From positions 15,750,001 to 15,814,000 of the forward strand of contig CM045733.1 of NCBI GenBank assembly GCA_024760905.1: a DNA stretch of 64,000 nt. The letters are read 5' to 3'. Every line of letters begins with the position of its first letter. The first letter of the stretch is position 1. This DNA comes from Plotosus lineatus. Taxonomy: Eukaryota > Chordata > Actinopteri > Siluriformes > Plotosidae. The notes beneath the pieces are model-generated. The model saw only the letters and a list, made by a program, of their open reading frames with translations. It had not been told where the DNA came from and did not search any database. This document shows, piece after piece, positions 32,801 to 38,786 of the stretch. The position numbers and the translations under genes were made by a program.

Positions 32801-34285
32801 GAAGCCTAAATGTTAAAACTTTGGACATGATATGGGACGAAGTCAAAGTCAATGTCACAAGGGTCAGGAAATGGCCGAGGGATACATAAATAAGGAAGGA
32901 AGGTGTGAAAGCACCATCTTATTTAACATTTCTCCAGAAATTCTCCTAAGATGTTTTGTTATGCAAAAGACCATGATGATGCAATGAATATGCAAATGAG
33001 TTTATGAAGCTCTCTTATGAAACCTACTTTTGGTGACCTTGAGTCTTGTTTTTTTCCCCAGAAAACATACAGAAAGTGTGCAAACCTTTCCAGATTTGTT
33101 TTTTTTTATTTACTATATTAATCCTTCTGCATGGGAGCACAGTGGTGTAGTGGTTTGCACATTCACCCCACAGTAAGAAGGTCCTGGGTTCGATTCCCAG
33201 CTTGGGCATTTCTATGTGGAGTTTACATGTTCTCCTTGTGTGTGTTCGTGTGAGTTTCCCTTCCACAGTCCAAAAATATGCAAAATAAGTGAATTGGCTG
33301 TTCCAAATCATCTGTGTGAGTATGAATGCTTGTGTGAGTGTTGGTCCTGCCTACCCTCGTCTAGATTCACCTGGGATGGGCACCAACCTCCCCATGACCC
33401 GAGTTAGAATTAAGCGGTTCAGAAAATGAATGAATGAGTCTTTCTGCATTAAACTCATCCGCGAAGATCACACAAATGCAAACAGTAAGAATGCACTCAC
33501 ACCTGCCACATTACAGTGCCCAGGGAGCAGCTGGGGGTTAGGTAGTTCGGGGCATTTTCCTCAAATGGAGCGACTACCCATACAGCACCGTATTCCTACG
33601 AGGTTTTACTAGGCATCTCGAAAACCACATTTCGCAAAAGTGCGAGCTGACGTCAGTCACGTGGTCAAAATGGTGAGAGAAGAAAATGCGTTTCATGTCA
33701 GTGATAAAATTTTATCAGGGTTAGGTTTAGGGGATAAGGGTTAGGATTATACAGGTATTGTCTGCTAAACATATGATTAACCTCAGTTCCAGTAGGTGGC
33801 GCGTCAATGCAAAAGGATTGCCCTACGAGTAATAAACAATGAATCCCGTACGGTGTCGGACGGGTTGCCACGGCCTTTCCTCAAAGCCACTTCAGCCATC
33901 GAGGAAGTAAAAGGTGTCACACACCACCAGCCGCCACCACCAATCATTTTCCCTGCCAGTTTGGGAATCGAACCAGCAACCTTTCATACCAAACCTGCTC
34001 CTCTAATCAATAGGCCAGGCTGCCATCATCCACAGGCTTTTAGAGAGCAAATCCCAAACCCCATAAGTCCCATTTCAGCAGCATGCTGGTGTTTACACAG
34101 TGGAAGGGTACAGACATCTTCCCCTACCTCCACCTGTTGATCCCAACGTTGGATGATCCAGCAAACCAGGGGTCGAGGATGTACACACAGCGCACAGTGT
34201 CCGCTCCCCGAATCGACTCTTGGAGGGAAGGATTGTCGTGGAGCCGCAAGCCCTTCCTGAACCAGTGGATTGTATTTACAACCAT
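11112..34285 (-). CDS. cry1: Cryptochrome 1, circadian transcriptional repressor, complete 13-exon gene model
   Basis: CRY1 with PER enters the nucleus and represses CLOCK:BMAL1. Joining 13 exons by GT-AG signals and phase gives 1878 nt, or 625 residues. Exon 1 starts [20 protein letters not shown] and contains the serine loop [12 protein letters not shown]. The photolyase-homology region continues with [60 protein letters not shown] and the FAD pocket [16 protein letters not shown]. The tryptophans of [20 protein letters not shown] and [16 protein letters not shown] are kept. Exon 9 holds the PER/FBXL3-binding coiled-coil helix ([17 protein letters not shown]). The tail (about residues 498-625) ends with [10 protein letters not shown] ... 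KVQRQHSP, which matches the CRY1 rather than CRY2 ending. The 6-4 photolyase family is excluded by this tail. Intron 1 is about 11.9 kb and rich in repeats. All exons are in frame, so the gene looks functional. Which teleost cry1 copy it is cannot be told. Confidence 0.95.
11283..11500 (+). mobile_element. Left part of a GGGATCCCT Tigger-like element in cry1 intron 12
   Basis: Starts CAGGGATCTCTCACTTTCCG after TA and follows the family body through AATAATGCATAAGATGTAAA; the right end is missing. Confidence 0.65.
11823..11900 (-). CDS. cry1: cry1 coding exon 12 (tail)
   Basis: Acceptor CTATAG, donor GTAATG. 78 nt, phase 1 at both ends. Encodes [20 protein letters not shown] then AVLHQ. Assigned by phase and by the fit to exon 13. 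Confidence 0.8.
12306..12401 (-). CDS. cry1: cry1 coding exon 11 (tail)
   Basis: Acceptor CTTTAG, donor GTGCGC. 96 nt, phase 1 at both ends. Encodes [20 protein letters not shown] and [11 protein letters not shown]. Assigned by phase and position; the tail is poorly conserved between species. Confidence 0.8.
12700..13110 (+). repeat. Dispersed SINE-like repeat, family E, copy 1 (cry1 intron 10)
   Basis: Shares AGTCCATGGGA, ATGAGCTCATTC, AAAAAGAGGCGGGTGGCT and GATAGGGAAGG with 25270-25680 and, reversed, with 26886-27100. Ends CTAAAAATTAGGGGGGAAAA. Origin not identified. Confidence 0.6.
13293..13400 (-). CDS. cry1: cry1 coding exon 10 (tail)
   Basis: Acceptor TTATAG, donor GTATAT. 108 nt, phase 1 at both ends, so skipping keeps the frame. 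Encodes [20 protein letters not shown] and on to [11 protein letters not shown]. The start (LLAxVPSN.NGNG) is the well-kept opening of the vertebrate CRY1 tail. Confidence 0.9.
14035..14153. repeat. (TA)n/(CA)n microsatellite
   Basis: Alternating TA and CA runs in intron 9 of cry1, directly followed by a Tigger-like terminus. Confidence 0.9.
14155..14345 (+). mobile_element. Tigger-like left end
   Basis: CAGTCAGCCCTCTACTTACG, then AAATTATCCTTTCCAG and CGCATTTTACATGTAAAAC, related to the CAGTGGTACCTCACCTTACG family. No matching right end nearby. A (TC)n run follows at 14460-14484. Confidence 0.55.
14669..14871 (-). CDS. cry1: cry1 coding exon 9
   Basis: Acceptor TTGCAG, donor GTGAGT (phase 1). 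Encodes [20 protein letters not shown], then [20 protein letters not shown] and the helix [18 protein letters not shown] that contacts PER and FBXL3 in mammals. Confidence 0.95.
14994..15145 (-). CDS. cry1: cry1 coding exon 8
   Basis: Acceptor GGCGCCAG, donor GTGGGT (phase 2). Encodes [36 protein letters not shown] and [14 protein letters not shown]. Intron 7 upstream is about 4 kb and contains the Tc1 element. Confidence 0.95.
15546..15730 (+). mobile_element. Left end of a CAGTGGTACCTCACC Tigger-like element
   Basis: CAGTGGTACATCACCTTACG preceded by TA, then AATTAATCCGTTCCAG and CGCATTTTACAAGTAAAACG. Matches 62065-62911, but only this end is left. A run of about 21 A follows near 15786. 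Confidence 0.65.
16147..16228. repeat. (TG)n/(CA)n microsatellite with TACATACA repeats
   Basis: A TG run, a short spacer and about 18 CA units, ending at the Tc1 left terminus. Confidence 0.9.
16229..17787 (-). mobile_element. Tc1-like transposon with long inverted repeats (IR/DR type)
   Basis: Inverted repeats of about 200 bp (16229-16428 and 17587-17787) each carry the motif CCAATAAGTATTGGGC twice: at the outer tip and at the inner end (16408-16428; 17587-17607). This is the IR/DR layout of fish Tc1 elements. The tips abut CA and TG microsatellites, so the TA target cannot be read cleanly. It lies in cry1 intron 7. Confidence 0.85.
16444..17464 (-). pseudogene. Tc1-like transposase, inactivated
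   Basis: From [20 protein letters not shown] (ATG at 17464) to the end GYITNY and TAA (16446-16444), about 340 codons, the normal Tc1 size. The N-terminus has the helix-turn-helix start ([14 protein letters not shown]). The C-terminus keeps [28 protein letters not shown] and the DDE-end motif [15 protein letters not shown] (uninterrupted at 16566-16940). Several frameshifts and stops, for example near 16600, 16950 and 17130-17330, mean it cannot encode active transposase. Confidence 0.85.
17786..17845. repeat. (TG)n/(TA)n/(CA)n microsatellite
   Basis: TG, TA and CA runs next to the Tc1 right end. Confidence 0.9.
18470..18626 (-). mobile_element. Terminus of a Tigger-like element
   Basis: TAATGGAAATTTTTG ... 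GGATTAATTTCGTAAGTCAA ending CATACCACTC resembles the end of the CAGTGGTACCTCACC family in reverse. The other end may be near 17848 (GACTTACAGG) but is too worn to claim. An A run (about 24) lies at 18926-18949. Confidence 0.45.
19096..19407 (-). CDS. cry1: cry1 coding exon 7
   Basis: Acceptor CCCTCAG, donor GTACTG; phase 0 both sides, 104 codons. Encodes [20 protein letters not shown] through [18 protein letters not shown] to WEEGMK, the core of the FAD domain. Confidence 0.95.
19525..19665 (-). CDS. cry1: cry1 coding exon 6
   Basis: Acceptor TCTCAG, donor GTAAAA; phase 0 on both sides, 47 codons. Encodes [20 protein letters not shown] and the FAD-binding [14 protein letters not shown], ending LTDLYRK. 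Confidence 0.95.
19836..19924 (-). CDS. cry1: cry1 coding exon 5
   Basis: Acceptor GTTCAG, donor GTCAGA (phase 0). Encodes [29 protein letters not shown], which in two pieces covers the protrusion loop and following helix. Confidence 0.93.
20101..20279 (+). repeat. Polypurine tract in cry1 intron 4
   Basis: About 175 nt that are almost only A and G on the plus strand (GGAAAGAAAGG-type). On the transcribed cry1 sense strand it is polypyrimidine, starting about 15 nt past the exon 4 donor and filling half of a 368-nt intron. Such tracts can form triplex DNA. Confidence 0.85.
20293..20477 (-). CDS. cry1: cry1 coding exon 4
   Basis: Acceptor TTATCAG, donor GTGAGC (phase 1). Encodes [20 protein letters not shown] and on to [21 protein letters not shown] polypurine/polypyrimidine tract begins about 15 nt past the donor. 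Confidence 0.93.
20598..20740 (-). CDS. cry1: cry1 coding exon 3
   Basis: Acceptor CACTCAG, donor GTATGT (phase 2 at the end). Encodes [20 protein letters not shown] and on to [10 protein letters not shown]. Confidence 0.93.
20741..22084 (-). other. cry1: cry1 intron 2
   Basis: Mostly unique. A worn SINE C copy (plus strand) lies at about 21425-21665 (GGGTACTGCGGTTTCCTCCC and tail). I see no other feature. Confidence 0.6.
22085..22193 (-). CDS. cry1: cry1 coding exon 2
   Basis: Acceptor TTCCGCAG, donor GTGCCA. Encodes [20 protein letters not shown] and on to DVFPRLFK; the first base completes the Arg codon begun in exon 1. Confidence 0.93.
22755..23460 (+). mobile_element. TA-flanked MITE with CTGTATTTTTCGGACC ends
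   Basis: Left end CTGTATTTTTCGGACCATAA, then GGCGCAC; right end GATGCGCCTTATGGTCCTGA, then AAATACAG. They are inverted repeats and both flanks are TA. The element is non-coding and was hit by a later insertion at 22786-22933. Confidence 0.75.
22786..22933 (+). mobile_element. 5'-truncated RTE/SINE tail inserted in the MITE
   Basis: Carries GGAAGGGCATCCAACGTAAA, GATTCGCTGTGGCGACCCCT and AAGGAAAAGAAGAAGG, the 3' end of the RTE elements at 37482 and 50482. A 12-bp TSD, AGGCGCACGTAA, flanks it (22774-22785 and 22934-22945). Confidence 0.85.
24455..24840 (+). pseudogene. Transposon-derived coding fragment with YLV...[15 protein letters not shown] motif
   Basis: One frame gives [20 protein letters not shown] (about 24639-24698) and, after a frameshift, [20 protein letters not shown] (about 24719-24778). 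This pairing (a YLV block, then [17 protein letters not shown]) is one I know from the N-terminal part of proteins encoded by fish DNA transposons; I recall it from ISL2EU-type elements but am not certain. It is broken and lies inside cry1 intron 1. Confidence 0.5.
25270..25680 (+). repeat. Family E repeat, copy 2
   Basis: Matches 12700-13110 through GAGAGTCCATGGGAACTAAT, GTGAGCTCATTCATC, AAAAAGAGGCGGGTGGCTAG, GTGATAGGGAAGG and GGCTAAAATTAGGGAGAAAA. Confidence 0.6.
26728..26826 (+). repeat. SINE tail fragment (families A/C)
   Basis: CAGGGTGTACTCTGCCATCA ... AAGCGGTTCAGAAAATGAAT, the shared tail without a head. Confidence 0.7.
26886..27100 (-). repeat. Family E repeat, copy 3 (reverse)
   Basis: CATTTTCTCCCCTAATTTTT, then GCCATAAAGTATTGCC, TCACACGGCCATCACC; reverse of the right part of copies 1 and 2. 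Confidence 0.55.
27735..28283 (+). mobile_element. Non-autonomous hAT element
   Basis: Left end CAGGGGTCCCCAACCTTTTT and right end GGTGGTTGGGGACCCCGG are terminal inverted repeats. A perfect 8-bp TSD, ATCTAAAA, flanks it (27727-27734 and 28284-28291), the hallmark of hAT. It is 549 bp, with GGACCGG-rich ends and an AT-rich core, and no transposase. Confidence 0.9.
29356..29469. repeat. 65-bp tandem duplication with palindromic GATGTTACATCATC
   Basis: Unit 1 starts at 29356 and unit 2 at 29421; both contain TGATGTTACATCATC and then a GAGTC...CCACACCC stretch. A smaller duplication, CCATGGTATCTAA then CCATTTCCTGT, lies at about 29118-29172. Confidence 0.8.
29577..30843 (-). mobile_element. GGGATCCCT Tigger-like element split by another Tigger-like element
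   Basis: Reverse copy: left terminus CAGGGATCCCTCGCTACTTC, right terminus AACGCGAGGGATCCCTG. The halves (29577-29897 and 30687-30843) join at a TA that is duplicated around the nested element 29898-30686. Long A and G runs lie inside. Confidence 0.85.
29898..30686 (+). mobile_element. Tigger-like element (CAGTGATACCTCTGCTCACG family), nested
   Basis: Starts CAGTGATACCTCTGCTCACG and ends CGTCAGCGGAGGTTTTACTG; inverted ends, flanked by TA at 29896-29897 and 30687-30688. 789 bp; short translated stretches inside show no transposase I can recognise. Confidence 0.8.
31531..31580 (-). repeat. SINE tail fragment
   Basis: CATTCATTTTCTGAACCGCT, then TAATCCTAATTAGGGTC; reverse of the A/C tail only. 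Confidence 0.65.
31697..31952 (+). repeat. SINE family A, headless
   Basis: Begins in the body (ATGCAGCTAACTGGGTTATC) and runs to the tail GGTTCGGAAAACGAATGAAT. Confidence 0.75.
33131..33436 (+). repeat. SINE family C
   Basis: GGGAGCACAGTGGTGTAGTG head, GGTCCTGGGTTCGATTCCCA B box, body with TTCTATGTGGAGTTTACATG, and tail AAGCGGTTCAGAAAATGAAT. Confidence 0.85.
33648..33663. promoter_or_regulatory. cry1: CRE and E-box pair in cry1 intron 1
   Basis: TGACGTCA (33648-33655, exact palindromic CRE) and CACGTG (33658-33663, exact E-box) are 2 bp apart, about 620-640 bp downstream of the cry1 start codon. CREB and CLOCK:BMAL1 are the expected binders. Function is inferred from sequence only. Confidence 0.5.
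33885..34033 (-). repeat. tRNA-derived SINE, family D
   Basis: Reverse copy with AAAGCCACTTCAGCC, then TTTGGGAATCGAACCAGC as reversed B box. Ends about 95 bp from cry1 exon 1. Sister copies at 45170-45356 and 58684-58872. Confidence 0.6.
34128..34285 (-). CDS. cry1: cry1 coding exon 1
   Basis: ATG at 34285-34283; ends ...AACAGGTGGAG before donor GTAGGG (phase 2). Encodes residues 1-52 and most of codon 53, including [13 protein letters not shown]. The 5' UTR continues upstream of 34285; its extent is not determined. Confidence 0.93.
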
Positions 34286-34796
34286 AACTTGACCGGACAA
34301 ACCGTTTAAATCTCAGTATTTCACAAGTCAACACTTCCTGTGGGTCTGTTTGTAGCACTGTAGTAAAGTCCCCAAAACAGGTGTAATTCGGAGGGGGAAA
34401 AGTTCGTTTATGGTGTACGCAAACAAATGCCTGAGATAATAGTTTTTGAAGTGAATGAAATTATCCTTGCTCTAATAAAACATTTTCCATCATGTCAAAG
34501 CTTTTAAACGACGACCACAACTGAACCATTTGGCAACTGGAGAGTTGTACAACAAACACACGCACAGCAGAGTACCCGGCGGGCTTTAGGACCGCGTTGT
34601 GCACCGCTCTTCCCTGTTGTATAACTTGTTTTTGTCTAAATCAGAAAAAAAATAATACAATGCCAAAAAAATGCAGTATAAAATTATAACTTCGTCACAG
34701 TAGGTGATATTATTCAAGATACTGAATAAAATGTTGTCGGTTACTCTAAATTCACGCACTCGGTCGTCGTCAGCACGCGCTTCAAAATGGTAACGG

Positions 34797-34804
34797 TTAT
34801 GTAA
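34797..34804. promoter_or_regulatory. cry1: D-box upstream of cry1
   Basis: TTATGTAA is an exact PAR-bZIP (TEF/DBP/E4BP4) site, about 512 bp upstream of the cry1 ATG. D-boxes drive light induction of cry1a in zebrafish and time Cry1 in mammals. Confidence 0.6.
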
Positions 34805-35022
34805 ATATTATTAGCGTTCAAAAACACTCAATACCTACATTACAGGCGGTTAAAACACGCTTCGAACCAAGCATGAATAGAATAAACAACCATCCCAACC
34901 AATTTCGCTGTGTATTCCTATCCAGACTCCAGTTGTAAAACATATATTTCACTCAGACCCACATAGACGCTCGAGCGCACTTTCGTCTCCCGAACTCCCT
35001 CGCTCCACCCAGACCTTCCTTG

Positions 35023-35089
35023 CACGTGGATCAAACCGCTTCTGATTGGATACTGGTCGCTCTGACGCATTTAATCCCAAAGTCACGTT
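35023..35089. promoter_or_regulatory. cry1: E-box, inverted CCAAT and E-prime box upstream of cry1
   Basis: CACGTG (35023-35028) is followed upstream by ATTGG (35045-35049, CCAAT on the gene strand) and CACGTT (35084-35089). They lie about 740-800 bp from the ATG in a C-rich stretch that may be the core promoter. CLOCK:BMAL1 would bind both E-type boxes. Confidence 0.6.
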
Positions 35090-35099
35090 CTTCTAGTGT

Positions 35100-35666
35100 G
35101 ACTATTTGCTCCATTGTATTTTTCTATTTAAATTATCCATATATATCTAGAGCTAATTTTAAAACGACAAATGTGCATTAATTCACAAGAGTGTAAATAT
35201 TATAAATGATAAATGTATATTTTTGATATTCAGTCTATTAACACCGCTGGAAAAACGGTGACGCTGGCTCTCCTGATGCTGATAGGCTGTTGCTGAATGA
35301 CCCGGATGAGCACATGACATCAGGCGTGAACGAAGGCGGAAGTATTATTATTATTTTTGGCGTGTGTTCGAAGTTCTTATTTATTAATCATGCTCTCTCC
35401 CTTTAAAAAAAGTTGTACTTCTCTCTATGTGAAAATTGTGACATGAACAGTTATTCCTGTCGAGTTCACCTCACTTTCTGGAGCATTTAAGTTTAATTAA
35501 ATCATAAATATAAGATTTACAAGGAAATTGCCTTATAAGGAAATTGTCATCAGCAGCTCTGTCTGATTGTGACATTTAAATAAAACAACAAAGTAAGACA
35601 AATTAAACAAAGATAAAGAATATTACTTATCTAATATAGTATTCTATACTTATTAATATATATTAT
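35100..35666. other. Unique DNA upstream of the cry1 promoter
   Basis: AT-rich with a GC-richer patch at about 35240-35340. No gene seen; it could hold the far cry1 promoter or the start of a divergent transcript. Confidence 0.4.
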
Positions 35667-35682
35667 ACTCATAAATATGCTA

Positions 35683-37482
35683 TGACTTGTATGCTAGATT
35701 GGACAGTAAGGACAGAGAAAATGGTTTATACAGGTTGGCACAGCAGAGAAATAGAGATGGGAAGGATGTGCAGTAAGTTAGCGTGATTAAGGACAGAGTG
35801 GGAAATGGATTGACTGATGACAGAAGTGTGCTGGGAAGATGGAAAGAGTACTTTGAAGAGCTGGTGAATGAGGGAAATGAGAGAGAAGAAAGAGTAGAAG
35901 AGGTGACTGTTGAGGACCAGGAAGTAGCAAAGATTAGTAAGGGAGAAGTGAGGAGGGCATTGAAGAGGATGAAGAGTGGAAAGGCAGTTGGTCCTGATGA
36001 CATATGGGTGGAGGTATGGAAGTGTCTAGGAGAGGTAGCAGTAGATTTTCTGACAAGAACATGCAACAATGTCTCAGAGAGTGAGAGGATGCTGGAGGAA
36101 TGGAGAAGTGTGCTTGTGCCCATTTTTAAGAACAAGGGAGATGTGCAGAGTTGTGGCAACTCCAGAGGGTTAAGTTGATAAGCCATAAAATGAAGTTATG
36201 GGAAAGAATAGGGGAAGCTAGACTAAGGGCAGAGGTCAGCATTTGTGAACACCAGTTTGGTTTCTTGCCAAGAAAGAGCACCACAGATTCAGTGATTGCT
36301 TTGAGGATGTTAATAGAGAAGTACAGAGAAGGTCAGAGGGAGCTGCATTGTGCCTTTGTGGATCTGGAGAAAGCATATGACAGGGTGCCGAGAGAGGAAC
36401 TGTGGTCTTGCATGAGAAAGTCTGGAGTGGCAGAGAAGTATGTTGGAGTGGTGCAGGACATGTATGAGAGATGTAAGACAGTGGTGAGGTGTGCTGTTGG
36501 TGTGACAGAAGAGTTCAAGGTGGAGGTGGGACTGCATCAAGGGTCAGCTCTGAGCCCTTTTTGTCTGCTATGGTGATGGACAGGCTGACAGACGAGATTA
36601 AGACAGTGGTGAGGTGTGCTGTTGGTGTGAGAGAAGAGTTCAAGGTGGAGGTGGGACTGCATCAAGGGTCAGCTCTGAGCCCCTTTTTGTCTGCTATGGT
36701 GATGGACAGGCTGACAGACGAGGTTAGACAAGATTCCCCATGGACTATGATGTTTGCAGATCACATTGTGATCTGTAATGAGAGCAGAGAACAAGTAGAG
36801 GAAAATCTAGAGAGGTGGAGGTACGCCCTGGAAAGGAGAGGAATGAAAGTTAGTTTCAGTAAGACAGAATACATGTGTGTGAATGACAAGGACCCAAGAG
36901 GAACGGTGAGGTTATAGGGAGCAGAGATAAAGAAGGTGGAGGATTTTAAGTACTTAGGCTCAACAATCCAGAGCAATGGAGAGTGTGGAAAAGAGGTGAA
37001 GAAGCGTGTGCGGCAAGAATGAAAGGAAAAGTGTACAAGACAGTGATGTGTCTAGCCAGTGGCACTGGGGAAAAGACAGGAGGCAGAGCTGGAGGTAGCA
37101 GAGATTAAAATGTTGAGGTTCTCTTTGGGAGTAACGATGATGGATAGGATCAGGAATGAGTACATCAGAGGGACAGCGCATGTAAGAGGTTTTGGAGACA
37201 AGTCAGAGAGGCTAGATTGAGATGGTTCGGACATGTACAGAGGAGGGATAGTGAGTATATTGGTAGTAGGATGCTGAGGTTGGAACTACCAGGCAGAAGG
37301 CCTAGAGGAAGACCAAAGAGAAGATTTATGGATGTGGTGAAGGAGGACATGAAGGTAGTTGGAGTAAGAGTAGAAGATGCAGAGGATAGGGTGAGATGGA
37401 GGCGGATGGTTCGCTGTGGCGACCCCTGAAGGGAACAGCCGAAAGGGAAAGAAGAAGAAGAAGAAGAAGAAGAAGAAGAAGA
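35683..37482 (+). mobile_element. 5'-truncated RTE-clade LINE with TSD
   Basis: Matches 48760-50482 but lacks the endonuclease part. TSD ACTCATAAATATGCTA (35667-35682) and ACTCATAAATGTGCTA (37483-37498), one mismatch. The 3' end is GGCGACCCCTGAAGGGAACA, then GCCGAAAGGGAAA and a (GAA)n tail (37450-37482). Confidence 0.92.
35783..37429 (+). pseudogene. RTE reverse transcriptase, inactivated
   Basis: Recognisable RT blocks: LGRWKEYFEELVNEGNE, KRMKSGKAVGPDDI, LVPIFKNKGDVQSC, FGFLPRKSTTDSVIALRMLI, the palm motif FVDLEKAYDRVPREELW, EVGLHQGSALSPF and SFSKTEYMCVNDKDPRG. The catalytic FADD is FADH here. A 125-126-bp internal tandem duplication (period starts at 36476 and 36601), frameshifts, a stop at about 36916 and deletions near 37010 and 37060 destroy the frame. 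Confidence 0.9.
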
Positions 37483-37585
37483 ACTCATAAATGTGCTAGC
37501 AGTATACAGTAACCTTGGGGTAGGACTGAAAAGAAAGTTACCCTGTTTTTACCACAACACCTTGTTTCAGAAAGGTGAGCTTTGA

Positions 37586-37898
37586 TTACTGCTGGATTAC
37601 TGATCCCAAGGTTGGGGGTCCAAGCCCCAACAAGTGTCAACAGTTGTCATTGTTGTCTCCCCAGTGCAGCTAACTGGGTTATCAAAGGCTGGCTATGCCT
37701 TTCACTGTCTATGGTGAGAGACTGTAAAAGAACCATTGCTGACTTTCATTAAGAGTGAGCTGCATAGCCATCAGCATGTTTCTGCCCTGTGATGGCCTGC
37801 CAATCTGTCCAGGGTGTACTCAACCCTGAACCAGGGTCGGATGAGATGAGCACCAGCCTCCCTGCGACTCTAATTAGGATTAAGTCTTTCAGAAAATG
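37586..37898 (+). repeat. SINE family A, head partly lost
   Basis: CTGGATTACTGATCCCAAGG, B box GTTGGGGGTCCAAGCCCC, body and tail through GTCTTTCAGAAAATGAAGG. Confidence 0.75.
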
Positions 37899-38388
37899 AA
37901 GGATAAAACAGCAGCAAAATCATAAAATGTGCAAACTTTCAAATACACATAGAAATAAAATGTACAGTAGAGTCTGGGGTGATAAATGTGTCTGTGGCTG
38001 TTAAGGACACTTTATGGTTGGAGAAAAGAAATTGTCCTTCATTCTTTTCATACAAGCCATGGCTGCTCTGTACCTCCTACCAGAGGGAAGTGGTTCACAG
38101 AGGTGGTGCCCAGGGAGGTATCTCTCTGATATTATTGTCCTTGCTGATAAAGAGTGAGGTGACGATGTACTTCAGAAGTGGCAGCTGGGTCATTCTGCAC
38201 CAAAATCAACCAAATTTCCAAAATATTCCGATGTCGGATTTTTATGCCGCCCACCCCCAGTACATCAAGGAACACATGCAATTGTTCTGCTTAATTTTTA
38301 ATAGTTTCAGATATGCATTTTTGAAACAGGGTACAAAACAAAATCTTAACTTTTTTGAATTAAAAAAAAATAAATAAATAAAAATACC

Positions 38389-38728
38389 GGGCAGTGGTGG
38401 CCTAGTGTTATAGGTGCTGGATCACTGATCCTAAAGTTGGGGGTTCAAGCCCCACTCACCACAGGTTATCACTGTCCCCCCAGTGCAGTTAACTGGGTTA
38501 TCAAAGGCCGACCATGTCTCTAACTGTCTGTGGTGTGAGGTTCATATAAAAGAACCATTCCTGACTTTCGTCAAGAGTAGCTGCAGAGCCGTCAGTGTGT
38601 TTCCACCCTGCAATGGCCTGGCAAGGTGTTCAGGGTGTACTCTGCCCTCTCCCGGAGTCAGCTGGGATGGGCGCCAGCCTCCCCGCAACCCTAATTAGGA
38701 TTAAGCGGTTACAGAAAATGAACTGAAA
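38389..38728 (+). repeat. SINE family A, full copy
   Basis: GGGCAGTGGTGGCCTAGTG head, B box GTTGGGGGTTCAAGCCCC, body and tail to GCGGTTACAGAAAATGAACT. Confidence 0.85.
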
Positions 38729-38786
38729 CAGAACTACTTTGGGAATAAATGCATGTAACGACTTGAAATTTAATATGGACAATGTA

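Larger units (their letters stand above)
22194..34127 (-). other. cry1: cry1 intron 1
   Basis: 11.9 kb between exons 1 and 2, holding the MITE, a transposon coding fragment, family E repeats, a hAT, nested Tigger-like elements, SINEs A, C and D and a CRE/E-box pair near its start. Between these (about 23.5-24.4, 25.7-26.7, 27.1-27.7, 28.3-29.1 and 31.95-33.1 kb) the DNA looks unique, with no coding signal. Confidence 0.85.

Noticed and set aside
11112..34285. 6-4 photolyase or cry2 as identity of the main gene
   Set aside because: The tail opening [12 protein letters not shown] and ending GKR...KVQRQ, with the overall residue pattern, fit CRY1; photolyases lack this tail.
35240..35340. Promoter of a divergent gene next to cry1
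   Set aside because: A slightly GC-richer patch with a CGGAAG word is not enough, and the RTE insertion follows with no exon in sight.
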